This document shows positions 27,054 to 36,402 of a stretch of 64,000 nucleotides of DNA, in pieces (position 1 is the first letter of the stretch; the number at the start of each line of letters is the position of its first letter). The notes below the pieces were generated by a model. The model made no database searches. It saw only the letters and a program-made list of their open reading frames with translations, and was not told the DNA's origin. The stretch is from an uncultured Verrucomicrobiales bacterium (GTDB lineage Bacteria; Verrucomicrobiota; Verrucomicrobiia; Verrucomicrobiales; Akkermansiaceae): contig CALGJQ010000027.1 in the NCBI GenBank assembly GCA_937928545.1, positions 29,261 through 93,260 on the forward strand. Reading direction: 5' to 3'. A program made the position numbers and the translations under genes.

Positions 27054-27225
27054 CTTTGACGTTTATTTGCCCGATACACGGTTGGCGCTAATTCTTCATC
27101 GCAGTTTCTACAGTATGGGGCACCCCTGCGTCGTTCCGAGTTGATCAGTCTGCGCATTAAGGATCTCGATTTAGATCGAGGCACTGTGACGGTGCGCGAC
27201 AGGGAAAGGGTGAAGGAGCTCGGTT
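27054..27225 (+). pseudogene. Remnant of an integron-type tyrosine recombinase
   Basis: The frame from 27114 reads YGAPLRRSELISLRIKDLDL then DRGTVTVRDRER, closely resembling the box I region of integron integrases (YG.G.R..E...LRVKD.D). In another frame just upstream, 27054 onward reads FDVYLPDTRLALI, so a frameshift separates two pieces of one gene. The fragment lacks the rest of the protein, including the catalytic box II Tyr, and runs into a REP1 repeat. The 26963-27286 gap holds nothing else. Confidence 0.6.
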
Positions 27226-27258
27226 GGAGGGGGCAGTCGGGAGACAGCCCTTCCTTGG
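27226..27258 (-). repeat. REP1 repeat, reverse orientation
   Basis: Contains GGGCAGTCGGGAGACAGCCC, the reverse complement of the core seen at 6363 with one change. It abuts the integrase remnant on one side and the folE 3' end on the other. Confidence 0.75.
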
Positions 27259-27286
27259 GCATGGTTTAGGGGAACGAAAGCAGAAC

Positions 27287-27871
27287 TTAGGATGTCCCGG
27301 TGATGAGTTTTAGGACTTCTTCTCGGGAGGCGGCGTTTTGGCGGAAGATGCCGCGCATCGAGGAGGTGACGGTGCGGGCGCCGGGTTTGCGGATGCCTCG
27401 CATGGACATGCAGAGGTGCTCGGCTTCTAGGACCACGGCGGCGCCACGGGGGGCCAGCTTTTCTTGGATGGCATTGGCGATGTCTCCGGTGAGGCGTTCT
27501 TGAACCTGGGGGCGGCGCGCGAAGCCATCGACGAGGCGCGCGAGCTTTGAGAGGCCGGTGATGCGGCCATCGCTTTTTGGTAGGTAGGCGACATGGGCCT
27601 TTCCAAAGAAGGGGATGAGGTGGTGCTCGCAGATGGAGTAGAATGAGATATCTCGAACGACGATGATTTCGTCATGCTCGACGGCGAAGGTTTTGTCGAG
27701 GTGGTCGGCCGGTTCTTCACGGAGACCGCTGCAGATCTCGCCATACATGCGAGCTACGCGCGCGGGGGTATCTAGGAGGCCATCGCGATCAGGGTCCTCG
27801 CCAATCGCGATGAGGATTTCTTTGACGGCCTTTTCGATGCGTTGGTGGTCAATGTCTTGTGTTTTGCTCAT
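27287..27871 (-). CDS. folE: GTP cyclohydrolase I
   Basis: 194 residues. Zinc and active-site blocks are present: [18 protein letters not shown] (Cys and His ligands) and [20 protein letters not shown] (second Cys). It converts GTP to 7,8-dihydroneopterin triphosphate, the first step of tetrahydrofolate synthesis. Length is typical for type IA enzymes. Confidence 0.95.
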   Translation of the reverse strand: MSKTQDIDHQRIEKAVKEILIAIGEDPDRDGLLDTPARVARMYGEICSGLREEPADHLDKTFAVEHDEIIVVRDISFYSICEHHLIPFFGKAHVAYLPKSDGRITGLSKLARLVDGFARRPQVQERLTGDIANAIQEKLAPRGAAVVLEAEHLCMSMRGIRKPGARTVTSSMRGIFRQNAASREEVLKLITGTS

Positions 27872-28041
27872 ACCGATCTGGAGTTGAGATACACGAATGA
27901 GGGGGCTTTGGCGAGAGGACCGATGGGGATTCTCCGATCGGGGTGGGTTGGATAGGGAGTGATTTGCTCATCATGGCTCCTTTAAAAAGGAAAATTTCAT
28001 CTTGAGTCTCTCTTTTGATTTATTTTAACTCCTTATCGTTC

Positions 28042-28707
28042 ATGAAGTTAAGAATATTACCATTGGGAGCGATCGCTCTCATTTCGTCTGCGCAGGCCGT
28101 CACCATCAATGTAGGGGTGGAAGGCTGTTGTGACAGTGATGTTAACCAGTGGCCCGGAGGAGAGACCCCTTCCGCTGTGATCGATGGAGCCGGTCAGAAA
28201 TACCTGAACTTTGGTAAGGTGAATACTGGATTCGTAGTGACTCCATCTGCGGGGTCAGTCGCTACGAGCATGACGCTGTGGGCCGCGAATGATGCGATTG
28301 AGCGTGATCCCTCAAGCTATCAACTCTTCGGGACAAATTCCGCGATTTCCGGACCATCCTTTCAATCTACTGAGTTTACTTTGATTTCTAGCGGGGCACT
28401 GGCGCTGCCAGACACACGGAACAACGGAGGAGTCGATCCCCTGCTCGCAGCGAACTCGACTTCGGTGAGCTTTTCCAACTCCAACTCATACTCAACTTAC
28501 ATGATTCTTTTCCCAACGGTTAAGGATGAGGCTTTGGAAAACAGTATGCAGATTGCCGAGGTGCAACTCTTTGATGCCGGAGCTACTGGTATTTTTGCTC
28601 CCGGAGACACGATTTTGGGAGTCCAAGCTGTTAGCACGGTCCCTGAGCCATCTACTGGGGTTCTTTCGCTTCTCGCTGCGACTGCTTTATTGAGGCGTCG
28701 GCGATAG
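28042..28707 (+). CDS. PEP-CTERM sorting domain protein
   Basis: 221 residues from ATG 28042, with a signal peptide MKLRILPLGAIALISSAQA. The mature part starts VTINVGVEGCCDSDVNQWPG and is beta-rich, with a discoidin-like feel. The C-terminus VPEPSTGVLSLLAATALL followed by RRRR is the PEP-CTERM signal recognised by an exosortase, so the protein is sorted to the cell surface. No exosortase gene is in the window. An upstream TTG (28015) would add residues with no signal-peptide character. Confidence 0.8.
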   Translation: MKLRILPLGAIALISSAQAVTINVGVEGCCDSDVNQWPGGETPSAVIDGAGQKYLNFGKVNTGFVVTPSAGSVATSMTLWAANDAIERDPSSYQLFGTNSAISGPSFQSTEFTLISSGALALPDTRNNGGVDPLLAANSTSVSFSNSNSYSTYMILFPTVKDEALENSMQIAEVQLFDAGATGIFAPGDTILGVQAVSTVPEPSTGVLSLLAATALLRRRR

Positions 28708-28734
28708 TTTCTCAGCGAACATCATCCCTTCAAA

Positions 28735-28760
28735 GCCCGTCACGATGACGGGCTTTTTTT
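28735..28760 (+). terminator. Rho-independent terminator of the PEP-CTERM gene
   Basis: GCCCGTCA (28735-28742), loop CGA, TGACGGGC (28746-28753), then seven T. Perfect 8-bp stem. Confidence 0.92.
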
Positions 28761-28851
28761 AATTTACGGGGAAGGCCATCGATCTCCGGAAGGTCGCGGC
28801 CGGAGGAGGTCTTACGCTGAAAGGGGGCGAGGAGACGGGTGGACCAGGAGG

Positions 28852-29670
28852 TCATTTTCTCTTTCGTTTATGGTTGCGGCCGAAGTCGCGCTTTTTACTC
28901 AGATTTTTTTCACGCTTGGGGGCGTGCTTTTGTTCCCGTGTCTTTTCCTCCTTGGGTGGCTCGGGCTCGGGAGCGGCGGCCATTTTATGGAAGGTGGCGG
29001 GTGCGGGGACCTTGAAGGTCATGCGCTTTCCGCTGTAGGGGTGGTCGAAGGTGAGGATGTGGGAGTGGAGGGCGAGGCGCTTATTATCGCGGATTTTGCG
29101 GCCGTATTTGCTATCACCGACAATGGGCCAGCCTTTGTCGGCGAGGTGGACGCGGATTTGGTTTTTGCGACCAGTGAGAAGGAAGATCTCAAGAAGGGTG
29201 CGCTTGTCGACGGCTTTGACAGTGCGGTATTTGGTGGTGGAGAGCTTGCCCTTTCGCTTGTCGGGAGTGGAGTAAACACGGCGGGCCTCGTTTTCGGCGA
29301 GGTAGGTCTCGATGGTCCCAGAAGCGGGGTCGGGGTGACCTTCGACGAAAGCGAGGTAGGTTTTCTCGGCCTTTTCCCAGTTTTCTTGGAGGGCGAGCTT
29401 CGCTTTTTCGCTGCGGGCGAAGACGAGGGCGCCCGAGGTATCGCGATCGAGGCGATGGACGATGAAAATGCGTTCGTGGGATTTGTAGTTCCCTTTTTTG
29501 ACGTAGTCATCGAGAGCGGCGTGGGCCGTCCGACCACCATCACGCCCGGTTCCCATGGTGAGAAGGCCGGCGGCTTTGCTGACGACGATGATATCGCGGT
29601 CCTCATGAAGAATCTCCAAGCCCATCGGCTGGTGCTTTCTCTTCGCTTTTTTCTTTTTCTCCGCAGCCAC
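28852..29670 (-). CDS. RluA family pseudouridine synthase
   Basis: 272 residues from GTG at 29670. The catalytic motif HRLDRDTSG (72-80, Asp at 75) and the later block GRKNQIRVHLADKGWPIVGD are characteristic of RluA/RluC/RluD enzymes that convert uridine to pseudouridine in rRNA or tRNA. No S4 domain. The N-terminus (KKKKAKRKH) and the last 50 residues are very Lys/Arg-rich, an extension beyond the catalytic core that may help RNA binding. The target site cannot be assigned. Confidence 0.85.
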   Translation of the reverse strand: MAAEKKKKAKRKHQPMGLEILHEDRDIIVVSKAAGLLTMGTGRDGGRTAHAALDDYVKKGNYKSHERIFIVHRLDRDTSGALVFARSEKAKLALQENWEKAEKTYLAFVEGHPDPASGTIETYLAENEARRVYSTPDKRKGKLSTTKYRTVKAVDKRTLLEIFLLTGRKNQIRVHLADKGWPIVGDSKYGRKIRDNKRLALHSHILTFDHPYSGKRMTFKVPAPATFHKMAAAPEPEPPKEEKTREQKHAPKREKNLSKKRDFGRNHKRKRK

Positions 29671-29765
29671 AGCGAAGCTTTGTCCGGTTTTAAAGGGTGG
29701 AAAAGGGAAAGATGAGAGAACTGGTTCGGTCTTGATTTTTTTGCCCGACTCTCCACCGTCTTCAC

Positions 29766-31148
29766 ATGTCTTACGATCTTGTCGTTATCGGAGGAGGCCC
29801 CGGCGGATACGTCGCGGCGATCCGCGCCGGTCAGCTGGGAAAAAAAGTAGCCTGTGTCGAAGTTGAACGTGCGGGTGGAACCTGCCTCAACTGGGGCTGC
29901 ATTCCTACCAAAGCTCTTCTCAAGAATGCTCATCTTTATCACCAGCTAAAACACGATGCGGGGAAGTTTGGCATCAGTTTCGATAACCTGAGCTACGATT
30001 GGTCACAGGTTATCGGGCGCTCTCGCAAGGTTTCCAGCACGCTTGCCGGAGGAATCGAATTCCTCTTCAAAAAGAACAAGGTCGATTACGTCAAGGGCTT
30101 TGGCTCGGTGCAATCCGCCGGCAAAGTCGAAGTGAAGAAGGAAGATGGATCCACTGAGGTTCTCGATACCAAGAACATCATCATTTCAACCGGTGCGAAG
30201 TCGCGGGAGCTCCCCGACCTTCCTTACAATGGCACCACCGTCATTTCTTCGAAGGAGGCCATGATTCTTGAGAAGCAACCTAAGTCGATGGTCATCATCG
30301 GCGCGGGCGCGATCGGAATGGAGTTTGGCTATATTTACAACGCCTTTGGTACTGAGGTCACCATTGTTGAGATGATGCCAAATTGCCTCCCAGTAGAGGA
30401 CGATGAAGTCGGTGATGCCATCACCAAGAGCTATCAGAAAGCCGGCATCAATTGCCTCACGGATACAAAAGTCACGGCAACGAAGGATAACGGATCGTCA
30501 GTCACCATTACCGTCGAAAACGCGAGCGGCACAAAAGACATCACCGCTGATTGCTGCCTCGTCGCCATCGGCGTGGTTCCTGTCTTACCGGGTGGTCAAC
30601 AACCTGCTCTCACCGACCGTGGCTGGGTCCAGATCGATGATCGCTACCAAACTTCCATTCCCGGCGTTTACGCCATCGGAGATATTTCCGGACCTCCTTG
30701 GCTCGCCCATACCGCGAGCTTTGAGGCAATGCAATGTGTTGAAGGAATGTTCGTGAAGGGAGCTTCCGTCAAACGCGTCGGCGACTTCCCCGGCTGCACC
30801 TACTGCTACCCTGAAGTCGCTTCGGTGGGGAAAACGGAACGCGCACTCAAAGAAGAAGGCATCGACTACAAAGTCGGAAAGTTCCCTTACCAAGCACTTG
30901 GCAAAGCGCAAGCAAGCGGCGAGACCGAAGGCTTTGTGAAGCTCCTTTTTGGCAAGGAGCACGGTGAGATTCTCGGCGCTCACATCATCGGTCAAAATGC
31001 CACCGACCTAATTTCTGAAATGGGCCTCGCTCTCTCCTTAGAGGCTACCATCGACGACATTCACGCGACCATCCACGCTCATCCCACCCTTGCCGAAGCG
31101 ATTCACGAGGCAACTTTGGACGCAGACGGTCACGCCATTCACTTCTAA
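29766..31148 (+). CDS. lpdA: Dihydrolipoyl dehydrogenase (E3)
   Basis: 460 residues. FAD motif VVIGGGPGGY (about 6-15), redox disulfide GGTCLNWGC (C40, C45), NAD motif IIGAGAIGMEFG (about 178-189), and C-terminal catalytic HPTLAEAIHEA (H439, E444). It reoxidises dihydrolipoamide in 2-oxo acid dehydrogenase complexes, and could serve the PdhA-like E1 encoded at 16 kb. Divergent from the RluA-like gene. Confidence 0.95.
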   Translation: MSYDLVVIGGGPGGYVAAIRAGQLGKKVACVEVERAGGTCLNWGCIPTKALLKNAHLYHQLKHDAGKFGISFDNLSYDWSQVIGRSRKVSSTLAGGIEFLFKKNKVDYVKGFGSVQSAGKVEVKKEDGSTEVLDTKNIIISTGAKSRELPDLPYNGTTVISSKEAMILEKQPKSMVIIGAGAIGMEFGYIYNAFGTEVTIVEMMPNCLPVEDDEVGDAITKSYQKAGINCLTDTKVTATKDNGSSVTITVENASGTKDITADCCLVAIGVVPVLPGGQQPALTDRGWVQIDDRYQTSIPGVYAIGDISGPPWLAHTASFEAMQCVEGMFVKGASVKRVGDFPGCTYCYPEVASVGKTERALKEEGIDYKVGKFPYQALGKAQASGETEGFVKLLFGKEHGEILGAHIIGQNATDLISEMGLALSLEATIDDIHATIHAHPTLAEAIHEATLDADGHAIHF

Positions 31149-31160
31149 AAATCTCGCTCT

Positions 31161-32054
31161 GTGGCTGAACTCCCCTCTCGCTCTTCGCAACCCCCAGCTC
31201 GCCGCTTCTCTGGGGCCGCTGCTTGGTATTGCGAGATCGGGCAAGAACAACACGGGCCCATGGACTACCGTGAGCTTCGAATGCTAGCCGTAGACAAAAA
31301 GCTTCTCGGCCATCATGAGGTCTGGCAGGAGGACAATGATAAGCGCCAGTCGGCCTCTTCCATCATGGGACTCGTCCCACGTGCCAAGAAACCACCTGCC
31401 GATCCCCCTCCATCCAACCTTAGTGATGAGGACCCTTACGCCACCCCAAAAGCCCGCACCATCGCCGACGGCCCACCGGGAGGACTCTACCTCCCTCATT
31501 TGCACCGAACCAATTTTCCGGTCTTCCTCCTCGTTCTCGTCATCACCAGTGCGCTCTTTTATGCTGGGTGGAAGATTCCCGATCCTGAAACCAAGCCTAT
31601 CATCTATTCCTTAGCTGTAATCGGCTTGGCCTTTTGGATTTTTCTCGCAGTGGTTTATCTCCATCGTGCTTGGGAAATGATGCACATGTTTGGAGCTCAG
31701 CTCAATGGCAGCAAAGCAATCCGCTTTTTTATTATCCCAGTCTTCAATGCTCTCTGGTGCTTCGTTGTCGTCTTCGGTTGGGCGCGCCTATGGAACCGAA
31801 GCGTCTCCACACATCCCGGACTAAAACCAGCGAGCAAAGTTTGGAGGCCTTTCTTTTTCCTCTTCCCCATCATGTTTCTGGTCACGCAAGTCATGCTGAT
31901 CATGTACATCGTCATCAAGGAATGGCCGGTCAACCTCATGAACCAAAGCCACCAAATCGCGATAGGAATTTTGCTATCAACGCTTCTCGTTGGCCTCATT
32001 TGCTGGTTCCAAATAAGCCAATCCATCAACTTCCTCGCTCGGAAGAAATCTTAG
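31161..32054 (+). CDS. GYF_2-domain membrane protein
   Basis: 297 residues, GTG start. WYCEIGQEQHGPMDYRELRM (about 21-40) through HEVWQEDND is a GYF_2 (DUF4339) domain. After a Pro-rich linker come four predicted helices (about 115-137, 142-165, 190-212, 228-250) and a fifth near 260-285. The membrane part resembles DUF4328-like proteins. Function unknown; GYF domains bind proline-rich peptides. The 3' end overlaps the convergent phosphatase gene by 29 nt. Confidence 0.72.
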   Translation: MAELPSRSSQPPARRFSGAAAWYCEIGQEQHGPMDYRELRMLAVDKKLLGHHEVWQEDNDKRQSASSIMGLVPRAKKPPADPPPSNLSDEDPYATPKARTIADGPPGGLYLPHLHRTNFPVFLLVLVITSALFYAGWKIPDPETKPIIYSLAVIGLAFWIFLAVVYLHRAWEMMHMFGAQLNGSKAIRFFIIPVFNALWCFVVVFGWARLWNRSVSTHPGLKPASKVWRPFFFLFPIMFLVTQVMLIMYIVIKEWPVNLMNQSHQIAIGILLSTLLVGLICWFQISQSINFLARKKS

Positions 32055-32730
32055 CTTTCTTCCCTGCTTTAGAAGCTTTCAAAACCCCTTTGCGGGTCTT
32101 CCCTTTCTCGTTGGCCTGCCAATACCGTCGACTCTTTGCCTCGAAACAGGTCAACCACCCTCCTCGGCACGCCGCCGTATCGATGCAAATCGTATGCCCC
32201 TTATCCGTTGGCACCCCGTCGCGCTGAATGGTGTGTCCACACACCACGAGCTTTCCAGATAAATGCTTCTTCGCATCAGGAAATCGCCGCCACGTGAGAT
32301 CCACGGGATCCTGCTTCGCCATCACTTTCTTCGGCGCCACTCCCCCGTGAACATAAATCACCTTCTTCGTTTCGTAGTAGGGCTTCGTCTTCGAAATAAA
32401 TTCCCAATGCGTATCAGGAATATTGGCAAACTTCGCATCATAAGACGCGATCGTCTCCAGCCCCCCAACGTTGCACCAATACATGAGGTGCTCTCTCGAA
32501 AAAGAAGCCTCCTCCATGATAATCTCATGGTTTCCCTTCAAAAGAATCAACTCAGCCTCCCAAGGCCATTCAATGAGATAGTCAATCACCCCCTTACTCT
32601 CAGGTCCGCGATCCACATAGTCACCCAACATGATCACCGTATCGCCTGAAACAGGAGCGATCATAGCGAGGAGGGTTTTTAAAGACTTGAGACATCCGTG
32701 GACGTCTCCGATGGCAAGTTTTCGACTCAA
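32026..32730 (-). CDS. PPP-type metallophosphoesterase
   Basis: 234 residues with the three metal motifs in order: GDVHGC (8-13), GDYVDRGPES (36-45) and GNHE (65-68), then HGG and CGHT. This is the bacterial PPP (lambda phosphatase/ApaH/PrpA-like) pattern, so it may be a protein phosphatase or a dinucleoside tetraphosphatase. The C-terminal 30 residues are Lys-rich. Confidence 0.87.
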   Translation of the reverse strand: MSRKLAIGDVHGCLKSLKTLLAMIAPVSGDTVIMLGDYVDRGPESKGVIDYLIEWPWEAELILLKGNHEIIMEEASFSREHLMYWCNVGGLETIASYDAKFANIPDTHWEFISKTKPYYETKKVIYVHGGVAPKKVMAKQDPVDLTWRRFPDAKKHLSGKLVVCGHTIQRDGVPTDKGHTICIDTAACRGGWLTCFEAKSRRYWQANEKGKTRKGVLKASKAGKKAKISSERGS

Positions 32731-32773
32731 AGGGGAACGGCAAACTAGCTCGACCTGAGCGCTCGCGCAAATC

Positions 32774-33901
32774 CTAAAACGATTCCTCTTCCCCCCAGCT
32801 CATCTCATCCCAGCGCTCTCGCTTTCCTCTAAGCCTCTCCCAGATCAATCCCATCGCTTTCTTGAATTCAAAATCACGGGGCCGGTAAGAATTTGCCTGC
32901 ATCTTCCCGTCATCATCATACTCCAAAAGCCACTGAAACATCGGAACCAAACGCTTACTCTCTTGGTTCCGGAGCTCTCCAAAGCGCATATTGATAAAGA
33001 CCACTCTCCCTTCCGGAGCCGGCCTCGCTACCCAATGCTCCTTCGCAAACCACTTCAAGGTCTCAAAACTCTTCTGCCCCTCAAAGGCCTTTGCCGACTC
33101 CCGCCCTTTCGCTAAAAAATCAAAGTTTGCGGCATCCTGATCAAAGGGAGACCAATAAGTCACAAAATACCCCTTTTCCGTCTCCACCAAACCCCGCCAA
33201 AGAATCGTATTAAACGGAGTTGGCGCCACCATCACTAAGCTCCCATTCGGAATCTGCTCTTCCATCGCCCCTTTAATTTGATCCGTCGCCCAAAGCTTCA
33301 TCACAAAACTAAAAAAGACATAAAGACAGCTCAGCGATATCATCACCGTCGCGCATCTTCGCGAAAAATCAGGATACTCCGGCCCCTCGTCCTCATCTCC
33401 ATCTTCCCTATCACGCCTCCAATCCGCCCAGCACTTCAAACTCACCAACCCCATCCAGAGCCGGTAGAAAAGACACAGCAACAAAGGTAAGGTGAAAAAT
33501 AAATCGATAATAAAGAGATTACTCGTCGTCACCCGATGATCGGAAAACGGCTCATAAATCTGAGTTCCATAACTCGTGAAGACATCGATCAACACATGCG
33601 TGCTCCACGCCAGAAAAACAAACCACCCTGCCCGCTTTGCCGTCAGACCCCTCTCCCGATGCAGCATCGCCAGCGGCTTCGCGAATACAAAGCTCGCCAA
33701 CACCATCATCAGAATCGAATGCGAAATCCCCCGATGCCAACGCAAGCGCTCCGTCGTATCTAGCCAAGGACTAAAAAACACATCCAAATCTGGGAGAGTT
33801 CCAAAAAACATCCCCCACGCCATCCCCTTCCAACCAATTCTCCTCCCGAGCACTAGCTCGCCTACCACGCCTCCTAAGGCTGCTTGTGTAATCGAATCCA
33901 C
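32774..33901 (-). CDS. YdjM-like membrane-bound metal-dependent hydrolase
   Basis: 375 residues. MDSITQAALGGVVGELVLG, then GTLPDLDVFF and WHRGISHSILMM give the D..D...HR..SHS metal pattern of the YdjM/DUF457 family. Several membrane helices cover about 60-160 and 190-215, followed by a soluble C-terminal domain. The family is LexA-regulated in Escherichia coli, but no LexA box is evident here. Substrate unknown. Confidence 0.85.
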   Translation of the reverse strand: MDSITQAALGGVVGELVLGRRIGWKGMAWGMFFGTLPDLDVFFSPWLDTTERLRWHRGISHSILMMVLASFVFAKPLAMLHRERGLTAKRAGWFVFLAWSTHVLIDVFTSYGTQIYEPFSDHRVTTSNLFIIDLFFTLPLLLCLFYRLWMGLVSLKCWADWRRDREDGDEDEGPEYPDFSRRCATVMISLSCLYVFFSFVMKLWATDQIKGAMEEQIPNGSLVMVAPTPFNTILWRGLVETEKGYFVTYWSPFDQDAANFDFLAKGRESAKAFEGQKSFETLKWFAKEHWVARPAPEGRVVFINMRFGELRNQESKRLVPMFQWLLEYDDDGKMQANSYRPRDFEFKKAMGLIWERLRGKRERWDEMSWGEEESF

Positions 33902-33920
33902 GGCTGGAAGCTAGACTTGA

Positions 33921-34289
33921 TTACCCTTTCATCAAGAGCATCTTCACCCCCACCAAAATCAACAAAATCGCAAAGCCCTTTTGCAACTGCACATTACTCA
34001 GGCTTCTCATCAGATCCGCCCCCAACCACGATGCCACCGCCGCTCCCACCGCCGTCACCGCCACCACTCGCCAATCAATCAAATCCGAATTCACCGCATT
34101 ATTAATCGTCCCCGACAAACCCGACACCACCACCACCGCTAAAGACGTCGCCACCGCAACCTTCTGCGTCATCCCCAAAGCTATGACAAAAGCCGGCACC
34201 ATAATGATTCCTCCCCCCACACCACAGAGCGCTCCCACCAAACCCGCCACCGCTCCTACCAAGAGCCCCGTGATCAATAATTTTGTCAT
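33921..34289 (-). CDS. Half-length TauE/SafE permease
   Basis: 122 residues from ATG 34289, preceded by GGGGGAG at a workable distance; an alternative ATG is 21 nt upstream. LLVGAVAGLVGALCGVGGGIIMVPA is the glycine-rich N-terminal block of the TauE/SafE sulfite-exporter family. Four helices in total, about half the usual 240-270 residues. Such half-size members exist and may dimerise. No second half lies adjacent. The exported anion is unknown. Confidence 0.82.
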   Translation of the reverse strand: MTKLLITGLLVGAVAGLVGALCGVGGGIIMVPAFVIALGMTQKVAVATSLAVVVVSGLSGTINNAVNSDLIDWRVVAVTAVGAAVASWLGADLMRSLSNVQLQKGFAILLILVGVKMLLMKG

Positions 34290-34337
34290 GGGAGAATCAA
34301 ACTCCCCCATCTACCTCCCGAAAAGGCCAAACTCACC

Positions 34338-34895
34338 CTATCCGAGCAACTCCATCCGCGTAAATAAGCTCACCACCGGCACCCTCTCCTCCTCAATCGC
34401 CGCTCGTCCCCCCTCTTCCCGATCGACCAACACCAGACAGAACACAACCTCACCACCCGCCGCCCGGATCGCCTCAATCGCCTTCAAAGTCGATCCTCCC
34501 GTCGTGATCACATCATCGACCACCACCACCTTATCGCCTTCCTTAAAATTCCCCTCAATCTGCTTCCCTCGTCCATGCCCCTTCGGCTCCTTTCGGATAT
34601 TAAAGACCTGCAAAGCCTTCTCATCTCCCGCACTCGCCATCCCCACCACCAAGGAAATCGGATCCGCCCCCATCGTCATCCCACCAATCGCATCTACTTC
34701 CAAATTCTCCGCCTCAATCCGACCCTTCACCAACTCCCAACCGGCCTCGCCAATCCAAGCCGCTCCCCGGTTATCTAACGCCGTCAACCGACAATCCACG
34801 TAGAGGTCACTCTTCTTCCCAGAAGCCAGCGTGAAATCCCCCGTTCTCACCGACTTCTCCAACAACATTTCCTTCAAATTATCCTTAGCGCTCAT
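34338..34895 (-). CDS. pyrE: Orotate phosphoribosyltransferase
   Basis: 185 residues from ATG 34895 (MSAKDNLKEMLLEKSVRTGD). FTLASGKKSDLYVDCR is the N-terminal OPRT block, and VVVVDDVITTGGST is the PRPP-binding loop. It converts orotate plus PRPP to OMP in pyrimidine synthesis. Confidence 0.94.
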   Translation of the reverse strand: MSAKDNLKEMLLEKSVRTGDFTLASGKKSDLYVDCRLTALDNRGAAWIGEAGWELVKGRIEAENLEVDAIGGMTMGADPISLVVGMASAGDEKALQVFNIRKEPKGHGRGKQIEGNFKEGDKVVVVDDVITTGGSTLKAIEAIRAAGGEVVFCLVLVDREEGGRAAIEEERVPVVSLFTRMELLG

Positions 34896-34938
34896 CAGGA
34901 ACCACCTTGCCCGACACCACAAAAAAACTCAATCCCCG

Positions 34939-36276
34939 TCACAAAGTTTCCACCCCCGCATACCCAAACCCCGACCCGCTCAGCGTCCCTAAATCCAAAA
35001 CCCCATTCCTCCGTTGATACAGCCCCGGATGCACCTTCAGAAACTCCCGCGAAGCCTCCGGATAAAACTGCATCCCGTTACTCTCCACCCCACAAATCGT
35101 CCCCGCATAAGCCGCCAACAAAACATGCGGCACCTGTGCCAATCTCGGATTCGTCAAATCCTGCACCATCAAATCCATCCCATGCTCCTTCGCCCAACAC
35201 AGACTCAAAATCGCCCCCGTCATCGTCTTGCACGTCTTCAGCGCTACCCCTGTCCAGCCCAACTCTAGTCCGAGCCGTACAAAACGCCAATCATGCGCAC
35301 TCTCATCCATAAAGAGCGCCTTCCGCTCGCTCACCGAATGCACCTTGATCTGATTCGCCTCCAAATCATATGGAAACGGCTGCTCCACATAATCAATCCG
35401 CTCATAAATCTCCCCGTGGTCCGCTTTCACTCGATCCAAAATCTCATTCACATACTCCGGATCCGTCACCATACAGTTAAAGTCCGTCGTCAAATGCCTC
35501 ACCCCCTCCTCCAAGGAAATCTTCCCAATCGCCACCAACCTCTCGTAGTCCCACTCCAAATCATTCCCTCGCAACTTAATCTTTAAACAATCTAGCCCAT
35601 CCCTCCGAATCCAATCCCGCAACAAAACCGGATACCCATCATCCGGCTCCTCACCCGTCAATTCACTTTCATCAATCGGATCCAGTCCTCCCACCAAATG
35701 CCACACCGGCTGCCTCATCTCCGGCTCCACCAAGTAATCCGACGGATACTTCCCCGCAAACTTCTCCGCCGGCTCCAAAAAATCCCCCAAGTCATTCTCT
35801 CCTAACCACTCCTTCGAAAGGCACTCAAATGCCTTCACCCCATGCAACTTCCCAAAGGCATCATAAAGGGCCAAATCAAAAGCCGACAAACACACCAAGC
35901 CCGCCAAATGCGGCATCTCCTCCCCCTCACCTCTTCCCGCATTCTCCTCCCCTAGCCGATCATGCAAACGATCCTCAATATACCGATGCCCGCTCACAAA
36001 TGGATGACCCTCCCCTAAATTCTCCTCTAAATCTCCCCGCAACTTCTCGCAAAAACCCTTCAACCTCTCCTCCCTCTCCGCATAACCCAAACTCGATGGC
36101 CAAACCCAAGCCACACTCAACGGCGTCTCCCCCCACCCCGTCGCAATCTTCCCTTCATCCTCCACTTCAATCCCAACCCGCGCCACGCTCACCTCCTTCA
36201 AAATCTGGTCCCCAAACTTCAAAGGAACCCGAGTCACCACCGGCACAAAAGACAACGAGATCGAAACAAGCTTCAT
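34939..36276 (-). CDS. Enolase-superfamily enzyme (mandelate racemase/OSBS-like)
   Basis: 445 residues from ATG 36276, which follows a GAGGAG run. Barrel residues are visible: KIKLRG (Lys acid/base), TDFNC (Asp metal), VEQPF (Glu metal), MDES (Asp metal) and LKTCKT (second Lys). This Lys/Lys layout fits o-succinylbenzoate synthase, dipeptide epimerase or N-acylamino acid racemase groups. No men genes are adjacent, so the reaction is left open. A LysR regulator lies just upstream on the same strand. Confidence 0.8.
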   Translation of the reverse strand: MKLVSISLSFVPVVTRVPLKFGDQILKEVSVARVGIEVEDEGKIATGWGETPLSVAWVWPSSLGYAEREERLKGFCEKLRGDLEENLGEGHPFVSGHRYIEDRLHDRLGEENAGRGEGEEMPHLAGLVCLSAFDLALYDAFGKLHGVKAFECLSKEWLGENDLGDFLEPAEKFAGKYPSDYLVEPEMRQPVWHLVGGLDPIDESELTGEEPDDGYPVLLRDWIRRDGLDCLKIKLRGNDLEWDYERLVAIGKISLEEGVRHLTTDFNCMVTDPEYVNEILDRVKADHGEIYERIDYVEQPFPYDLEANQIKVHSVSERKALFMDESAHDWRFVRLGLELGWTGVALKTCKTMTGAILSLCWAKEHGMDLMVQDLTNPRLAQVPHVLLAAYAGTICGVESNGMQFYPEASREFLKVHPGLYQRRNGVLDLGTLSGSGFGYAGVETL

Positions 36277-36317
36277 CTCCTCAAACCCTGCCAACCCAAA
36301 CCTCAAACATCAACCTT

Positions 36318-36353
36318 AGTCCCTAAGGAAGGGCCGTCTCCAGACTACCCCCC
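36318..36353 (+). repeat. REP1 repeat
   Basis: AAGGAAGGGCCGTCTCCAGA followed by CTACCCCCCTCAACC, a diverged copy of the core at 6363. It lies between the enolase-superfamily gene and the LysR gene. Confidence 0.7.
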
Positions 36354-36402
36354 TCAACCAAGAAGGCTTTCAATTCCGAAATCGCATATCCGAAATCGTA
36401 TC

